This document shows, piece by piece, positions 59,569 through 64,000 of a stretch of 64,000 nucleotides of DNA. The notes beneath the pieces are model-generated. The model saw nothing but the letters and a program-made list of their open reading frames with translations, was not told the origin of the DNA and made no database searches. Numbering within the stretch: the stretch's first letter is position 1; each line of letters begins with the position of its first letter. Source of the DNA: Lachnospiraceae bacterium M18-1 (GTDB lineage: Bacteria > Bacillota > Clostridia > Lachnospirales > Lachnospiraceae); contig KE159611.1 in the NCBI GenBank assembly GCA_000403295.2, positions 373,849-437,848 on the forward strand, read 5' to 3'. A program made the translations under genes and the position numbers.

Positions 59569-59605
59569 GTTACAGACCACGCCTTTATCAGGCGTGACCT
59601 GTAAC
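59569..59605. repeat. Family A palindrome at the 3' end of the NUDIX gene
   Basis: GTTACAGACCACGCC pairs with GGCGTGACCTGTAAC (two mismatches) around TTTATCA. The last codons of the NUDIX frame (VTGHA-stop) are read from it. Confidence 0.55.
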
Positions 59606-59953
59606 TTCTGGTTTCTCAGCAGTCCCTGCAGCCTGGTATAGCTCTTCCTGCATCTTTTCTTCAAAATACTCTTTCAGCCAAAGGTTCCTGTCCCATTTTT
59701 TCTGCGGATAATATCCATGTCTTTTTTTCACATCGTTCATTCTTTCTTCCAGCACCTCTCTTGCCAGCGCTTCCGTATTATCTTCGCCGTTCTGGATTCC
59801 GCCGCCCGGGAATTTATAATATTGATATTTTCTGCTGTAAACCATTGCAAGCCTGCCATCCTCGGCCCGAATGACCGCCCGGGCCGACGGTCTGCGGATG
59901 TGAATGTCAGAGTCTGCGTAGTTTTTGATATCCATTTTAAAAAGTGGTTTCAT
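59588..59953 (-). CDS. NUDIX domain protein, C-terminally truncated or fused
   Basis: Residues 1-75 of this 121-residue protein are a normal NUDIX N-terminal half: RPSARAVIRAEDGRLAMVYS, then FPGGGIQNGEDNTEALAREV and EER, the metal-binding Nudix box GX5EX7REUXEE. The remaining 45 residues (KKRHGYYPQKKWDRNLWLKE) do not look like the second half of the fold, which needs 50-80 more residues. The end is read from a palindromic repeat. It may be the product of an internal deletion joined to another reading frame and so may be inactive. GGAGG precedes ATG 59953. Confidence 0.6.
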   Translation of the reverse strand: MKPLFKMDIKNYADSDIHIRRPSARAVIRAEDGRLAMVYSRKYQYYKFPGGGIQNGEDNTEALAREVLEERMNDVKKRHGYYPQKKWDRNLWLKEYFEEKMQEELYQAAGTAEKPEVTGHA

Positions 59954-60025
59954 CTTAAAATTTTCCTCCGCTCCGCAGTTTTAGTATAGAAGGGCATCCC
60001 ATGGACCTCTTTTTTTATCACTTGT

Positions 60026-63000
60026 TTATGCCGTTACTTCCGAATTTTCCCGAAACTCGTCCGCAACACTTATAATCCTATGGGCTAGGGACAGATCGTC
60101 CCGGAAAAGTGACGTAATGCTCCCTGCGCTCCGGAAGGGATCCTTCATCAAGACCTGATTGTCTTCAATATTTCCATTGACTGTAATGTAGTCCATCATC
60201 AGACGCACGAAGCGCATCTGGTTCAGATTTAATCTTCCTTCGCTCATGAACTCGCTGAATGCGGCATTGACTACCTCCCGCTCCACTCCCACGATCTTTC
60301 GGACAAGACGCCCGACCGGCGTGTCGCCGTATTGCTTTTGGTACTCTTCCTTCGTTCCCAGCTCTTCCCAGAGGATCCGCTCCAGTTCTGCAAATTCCCC
60401 GGATGTAAGACGTTTATTCCGGCGCAGCTTATACACTGCCAAGTGGTCCTGATGCTCTTTCAGATAATATTCCACTTTCTTTTTATAATTTTTCAGGTCA
60501 TTGGAAATATAGATTGCTTCCCCTTCTTTTTCTTCTATAATGTTGTCTTCAAAGTCTGTATAGTAAATATGTGTTTTCTTTTTTTCAATAAATTTCAGCA
60601 GATCACGGAGGGACTCCCGGACATCCTCCATATCCAGGATTGCGGCATTTTCCCAGAAATCCTCCGACTGCGCGCGTTCGATCACAGGCTGCTGTACCCT
60701 GACCTGCGGGATTGTATACAGCCGTGAAAGCTGTTCTGCAGTCTCCATGACGATCCCTATATTCTGCGTCATATTTTTACTCTGCAGCAGGGACAGCTCC
60801 ATGCTCAGCATCAGATAATCAAACCGCCTTGCAAGCTCATCCTCGCGCCTGGGCACCATCAATGGCGCAATATGTTCTTTCAATTCGGATACAGAGGCCG
60901 TCTCCAGGTTCTGCCATGCTGATTTTTCCCGGTAGGTTTCTACATAGCGCAGATGCTGCCGGACACGCCAGCTTGTATCATTAAGCTCCGCCACCTGGCC
61001 GTTTAACCCATCCACCAGATCCGCGCGATACTGCGCATATTTTGCATCACGCTGGAACTGCGGGGCCTGCAGTTCCCGGGCAATCTGAACCTTACAGTTA
61101 AAGATCTTTTCTGCCGGCGCCTCCTGGACCTTAGTTTCCTTTCCTTTTTTATCAGCGCGGAAATACTCAAAATTATTGCAGAAATCAAAGATCAGAAATG
61201 CCTCTTTGTCCATTTCCGGTCCGAACAGGTCTTTGCAGAGCCGGGTCCCTCTTCCGATCATCTGCCAGAATTTGGAATAGCTCCGAACCTTTTTGAAAAA
61301 TACCAGGTTCAGAATTTCCGGGATGTCGATCCCTGTGTCCAGCATATCCACAGAAACTGCGATCTGCGGCAGTTTATCCTTTGTACTGAAATCATCGATC
61401 AGCGTATCCGCATAGGAAATGCTGTAGTCAATCTGGCAGATGAAATCTGAACCGTACTCCGGATAATATTTTTGAAAGCAGTCTACGATCGCTTTCGCGT
61501 GAGGACTGTTTTTGGCAAATATGATCGTTTTTCCCAGCTTGTCGCCGCCTTCCACCTTCAGTCCCTTTTCCATCAGAGAACTCAGCACCTTACAGATGGT
61601 GTCCTCATTGAACAGCCACTCATTGACCGCATTTCCGGAAATGTCCTTGTCAATCGTCTCGTCATCGCCGAATTTTTCCTCAAATTCCTCTTTTTCCTCT
61701 TCTGAAAGCTGGTCATAATGGATGCCGTCTTCCATGATCTTCGTCTTATATTCCCAGGTACTGTAATCCACCAGATAGCCTTGTGCAACCGCTTGATCCA
61801 GTTCATAGGCAAAGGTCGGCACACCCCGTTCCAGATTGAAAATGCTGTATGTATTCCGGTCAATCTCCTCCTTCGGCGTGGCAGTCATTCCCAGCAGCAT
61901 TCCGTCAAAATACTCAAAAATGTCCTGATATTTTTTATAAATGCTCCGGTGGCTCTCATCCACGATGATCAGGTCAAAATGCCCCGGCGTAAAGAGTTTA
62001 TTTCCTTCTTTTCCCTTTGTCTCGTCAATCGCATTCATCATGGTGGGATAGGTGGAAAAAATCATCCGGCTCTGTTCCGGATGATCTTTGTTGTCCAGCA
62101 GATTGCACAGCGTCAGGTCCGGGAGCAGATTGCCGTAGCTTTTCTTTGCCTGCCGCACCAGGGCTTTCCGGTCCGCCAGAAAGAGGATATTTTTCACATA
62201 GTTATGACGGCGCAGAACATCCACCAGGCTGATGCTGACCCGCGTCTTTCCTGATCCGGTGGCCTGCACGATCAGCATCCTCCGGTGCTTTTTCATGATC
62301 GCATCGCAGACAGCGGCGACCGCCTCCTTCTGATAAGGGCGGTTCGTGATATCGTCATTGATCTCAATGGTGCCCAGAGGTTTCCGGCTCCTGCGGCGGT
62401 CCATACCAAGCTGCAGCTCCTTTTTCGTGAAAAATCCGGACACCCGTCTTCTAGGATATTGATCGTAGTCATCGGCAAACTCGATTTCGAATCCGTTTGT
62501 GGTAAAAATAAATGGGCGCTGACGGTACTGATCTTCCAGACAGTCCGCGTATAATTTTGCCTGACGGCTGCCGGCGATCAAATCCGCACCTGTCTTTTTC
62601 GCCTCGATCACCGCCAAAGGCAGGCCGTTGTCACCGAACAGGACGTAATCCGCATAGCCTGTCCCTGTGGGAGTCGGCATTCCCGAAACCTCTACCTCTT
62701 CCCTGCAGTCATTTCCAATCCTCCATCCTGCTTCCATCAGCTCCATGTCTATATATTTTCTGCGTGTCTGGGCCTCTGTAAGCGCATCCACCTGGAAGGT
62801 ATTTGCCGTGGTATTTTTCTCCCTCAGCTTCGTCATTTCCGCCCGCAGGGATTCATTTTCCAGACGGATCTCTTCCAGTTTTTTGTCCTTGCTGCCAAGC
62901 TTCTCGTAAAGCTCCTGCAGTTCTTCCGGGCGGGGCTGCGGCGCACTGTCGGACACCCCGGGATATGCGGGTTCCAGAATAGACTCATCGTACAGTATGT

Positions 63001-63403
63001 CTTCGTAATTCAGATATTGGGTGGAATAGCAGTATTCGATCCATTTGCAAAATTCGAATAGATTGCGCAGAGACAGAACCGCATCGTCGCGCTTGATGTT
63101 GTGGTTCGTGTGGACGGCGGTGTTTCCAAGCTTGACCGTGTATTTCAGCATCGGGAACAGACGGGGTTCCAGGATATCATGGAAGGTTTCCTCGTGGATC
63201 AGAGCCGACAGGTTGTCCCGGTAGGGCAGCTTTAAGTCATCGTCGCTGATGTAGACCCAGCGCACCGCAAGCTCCAGGGCGCGCCTGGAAAGGATGGCAG
63301 AGGTAGCCGGGGAAATCACCAGACTTTTTTCTGCTTCGATGGCTTGGGCTGAGAAAGAGGAAAATGCGGGGTTTTCGGTTAGGAAATCGAAGTTGGTGGA
63401 CAT
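60026..63403 (-). CDS. hsdR: Type I restriction enzyme R subunit
   Basis: This 1125-residue protein has an N-terminal DUF4145-type helical domain (about 1-130), then an HsdR nuclease domain (YADYVLFGDNGLPLAVIEAK with the D-ExK pattern). A superfamily 2 helicase-translocase motor follows: Walker A ATGSGKT with Lys386, DESH at 482-485, GMTATP, later RGTRLC. The C-terminal EcoEI-type domain completes it. It cuts unmodified DNA after ATP-driven translocation, as part of an R2M2S1 complex. ATG 63403 follows AGGAGG at 13 bases. The S gene lies upstream; the M gene should be beyond the window edge. Confidence 0.93.
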   Translation of the reverse strand: MSTNFDFLTENPAFSSFSAQAIEAEKSLVISPATSAILSRRALELAVRWVYISDDDLKLPYRDNLSALIHEETFHDILEPRLFPMLKYTVKLGNTAVHTNHNIKRDDAVLSLRNLFEFCKWIEYCYSTQYLNYEDILYDESILEPAYPGVSDSAPQPRPEELQELYEKLGSKDKKLEEIRLENESLRAEMTKLREKNTTANTFQVDALTEAQTRRKYIDMELMEAGWRIGNDCREEVEVSGMPTPTGTGYADYVLFGDNGLPLAVIEAKKTGADLIAGSRQAKLYADCLEDQYRQRPFIFTTNGFEIEFADDYDQYPRRRVSGFFTKKELQLGMDRRRSRKPLGTIEINDDITNRPYQKEAVAAVCDAIMKKHRRMLIVQATGSGKTRVSISLVDVLRRHNYVKNILFLADRKALVRQAKKSYGNLLPDLTLCNLLDNKDHPEQSRMIFSTYPTMMNAIDETKGKEGNKLFTPGHFDLIIVDESHRSIYKKYQDIFEYFDGMLLGMTATPKEEIDRNTYSIFNLERGVPTFAYELDQAVAQGYLVDYSTWEYKTKIMEDGIHYDQLSEEEKEEFEEKFGDDETIDKDISGNAVNEWLFNEDTICKVLSSLMEKGLKVEGGDKLGKTIIFAKNSPHAKAIVDCFQKYYPEYGSDFICQIDYSISYADTLIDDFSTKDKLPQIAVSVDMLDTGIDIPEILNLVFFKKVRSYSKFWQMIGRGTRLCKDLFGPEMDKEAFLIFDFCNNFEYFRADKKGKETKVQEAPAEKIFNCKVQIARELQAPQFQRDAKYAQYRADLVDGLNGQVAELNDTSWRVRQHLRYVETYREKSAWQNLETASVSELKEHIAPLMVPRREDELARRFDYLMLSMELSLLQSKNMTQNIGIVMETAEQLSRLYTIPQVRVQQPVIERAQSEDFWENAAILDMEDVRESLRDLLKFIEKKKTHIYYTDFEDNIIEEKEGEAIYISNDLKNYKKKVEYYLKEHQDHLAVYKLRRNKRLTSGEFAELERILWEELGTKEEYQKQYGDTPVGRLVRKIVGVEREVVNAAFSEFMSEGRLNLNQMRFVRLMMDYITVNGNIEDNQVLMKDPFRSAGSITSLFRDDLSLAHRIISVADEFRENSEVTA

Positions 63404-63461
63404 TTTTTGGGGGACCTCCTGTTCTTTGGTGGTGAATTGTCTTATATAATAAATTTGGGGG

Positions 63462-64000
63462 TTAAATTGCGTCAAATCTCAATTTGTCTACTTGGTGGAC
63501 AAAACCAGAAAATTCTTCTTGTTTCTCTATTGGCGGAACTATTACTTTCAGTTCACTCAAAATTTTTAAATTTATATTTTTCTGTGCAGACTCCGGCGCC
63601 TGTGATTCTAAAATCTTTTGAAAAAATGAAAACCAATAATGAATAAATACATTGTTTGCCTTTTCATTTGCATTAAATCCTACAATACTATCGGGGAAAC
63701 ACGCGTCAAATCCAAGTATCGCAGTTTTTGCAATATTTGCCGCTATAGTAATACATAAGGTTCCTTTTTTCCACATCTTACTTTGTTGGTATCCTAATTC
63801 TGAATATGTGTTTACATATGACGTTATATACAAATTAGCTGCCGCAACTTCACCTGTCTGTATCAAAGGGTAGGAACCGCCTAATAATTCAGGAGCATTT
63901 CTTGGTCTATGCTTCGAACCCCCCCTACCAAACTCGCCTAGTTTTGGAAGCGTTGTCTCCGGAAAAGAAAATGAATTATTAACTGGATCCCCAAACATCT
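63462..64000 (-). CDS. hsdS: Type I restriction specificity subunit, partial at window edge
   Basis: The last 180 codons of a specificity gene enter from the window edge, beginning at the inter-domain MFGDP hinge, followed by one target-recognition domain (TTLPKLGEFGRGGSKHRPRN, MWKKGTLCITIAANIAKTA, ESAQKNINLKILSELKVIVP). The end is abrupt: after IEKQEEFSGFVHQVDKLRFD it stops, while usual HsdS proteins continue about 20 residues of coiled coil. The short end suggests recombination at this conserved helix, as occurs in phase-variable hsdS loci. HsdS recognises the DNA site for the HsdM/HsdR complex. Confidence 0.85.
   Translation of the reverse strand, partial: MFGDPVNNSFSFPETTLPKLGEFGRGGSKHRPRNAPELLGGSYPLIQTGEVAAANLYITSYVNTYSELGYQQSKMWKKGTLCITIAANIAKTAILGFDACFPDSIVGFNANEKANNVFIHYWFSFFQKILESQAPESAQKNINLKILSELKVIVPPIEKQEEFSGFVHQVDKLRFDAI

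Noticed and set aside
63404..63475. N-terminal extension of hsdR by 24 codons
   Set aside because: No ribosome site at 63475; AGGAGG precedes ATG 63403, and the extension would overlap the hsdS stop.
1..64000. CRISPR arrays, tRNA and rRNA genes
   Set aside because: No regularly spaced 25-40 base direct repeats, no cloverleaf with a TTCRA arm and no rRNA signature were seen. The regular palindromes found are dispersed, not arrayed.

Overview
The window looks like the chromosome of a gut-type Gram-positive anaerobe of the class Clostridia, most likely a Lachnospiraceae member. The reasons are strong AGGAGG-type ribosome sites before nearly every gene, AT-rich promoters with good -35/-10 boxes, a clostridial-type GuaA, glucoside phosphorylases with ATPase-less sugar ABC transporters, a LicT/PTS operon, and AgrC-like and LytTR regulators. 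No tRNA, rRNA or CRISPR array was recognised. The assignment rests on gene content and reading, not on a database search.

Layout. 0-4 kb: intergenic palindromes, a nucleoside phosphorylase, and an accessory strip with a decayed KilA-N gene, a 58-residue small gene, a GNAT, a methyltransferase and a frameshifted flavodoxin remnant, ending at the 3' end of guaA. 4-7 kb: guaA with a degenerate glutaminase half, then three small genes (DUF2200, zinc-ribbon DUF1801, DUF1905). 7.4-10 kb: DUF1538 membrane protein with a tandem P-II protein. 10-16 kb: BlaI-like repressor, acetyltransferase, AraC regulator, MATE exporter, tandem RhaM-like protein, a small P-loop kinase, a truncated GNAT and an ISAs1 remnant. 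16-22 kb: OYE-type flavin oxidoreductase, a redoxin, and a MalY-like lyase divergent from a YkvI-like transporter, both promoters carrying the same palindrome; then a MarR regulator. 22.5-24.8 kb: MecA-like PBP.

24.9-37.2 kb is a carbohydrate island: lipoprotein binding protein, two permeases and a permuted GH3 on the minus strand, two GH94 phosphorylases on the plus strand, and an AraC regulator. It probably imports a short beta-glucoside and cleaves it by phosphorolysis and hydrolysis. 37.4-41.9 kb: a LicT-type antiterminator with PTS IIA and IICB, and a membrane-anchored transglutaminase-like protein lacking its Cys; each transcript starts with its own promoter, RAT and terminator. An intact IS1634-family element follows, flanked by a 40-bp direct repeat. 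44-50 kb: a polyol/sugar operon (SDR, FGGY kinase, GPH symporter, HAD phosphatase) divergent from a ROK repressor, with matching 22-bp operator candidates at both promoters. 50-59 kb: a GHKL/LytTR two-component pair, and a second signalling operon of a periplasmic-type sugar-binding lipoprotein, a hybrid histidine kinase and TraX. 59-64 kb: XRE regulator, odd NUDIX protein, and a type I restriction locus (hsdR and a partial hsdS running off the window).

The most unusual signal is structural DNA between genes. At least three families of palindromic repeats are scattered through the window. The largest is a 195-bp element present twice in opposite orientation, with a 17-bp terminal stem, internal hairpin arms and compensatory base changes between copies. 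Several genes end inside such palindromes and take their last codons and stop from them.
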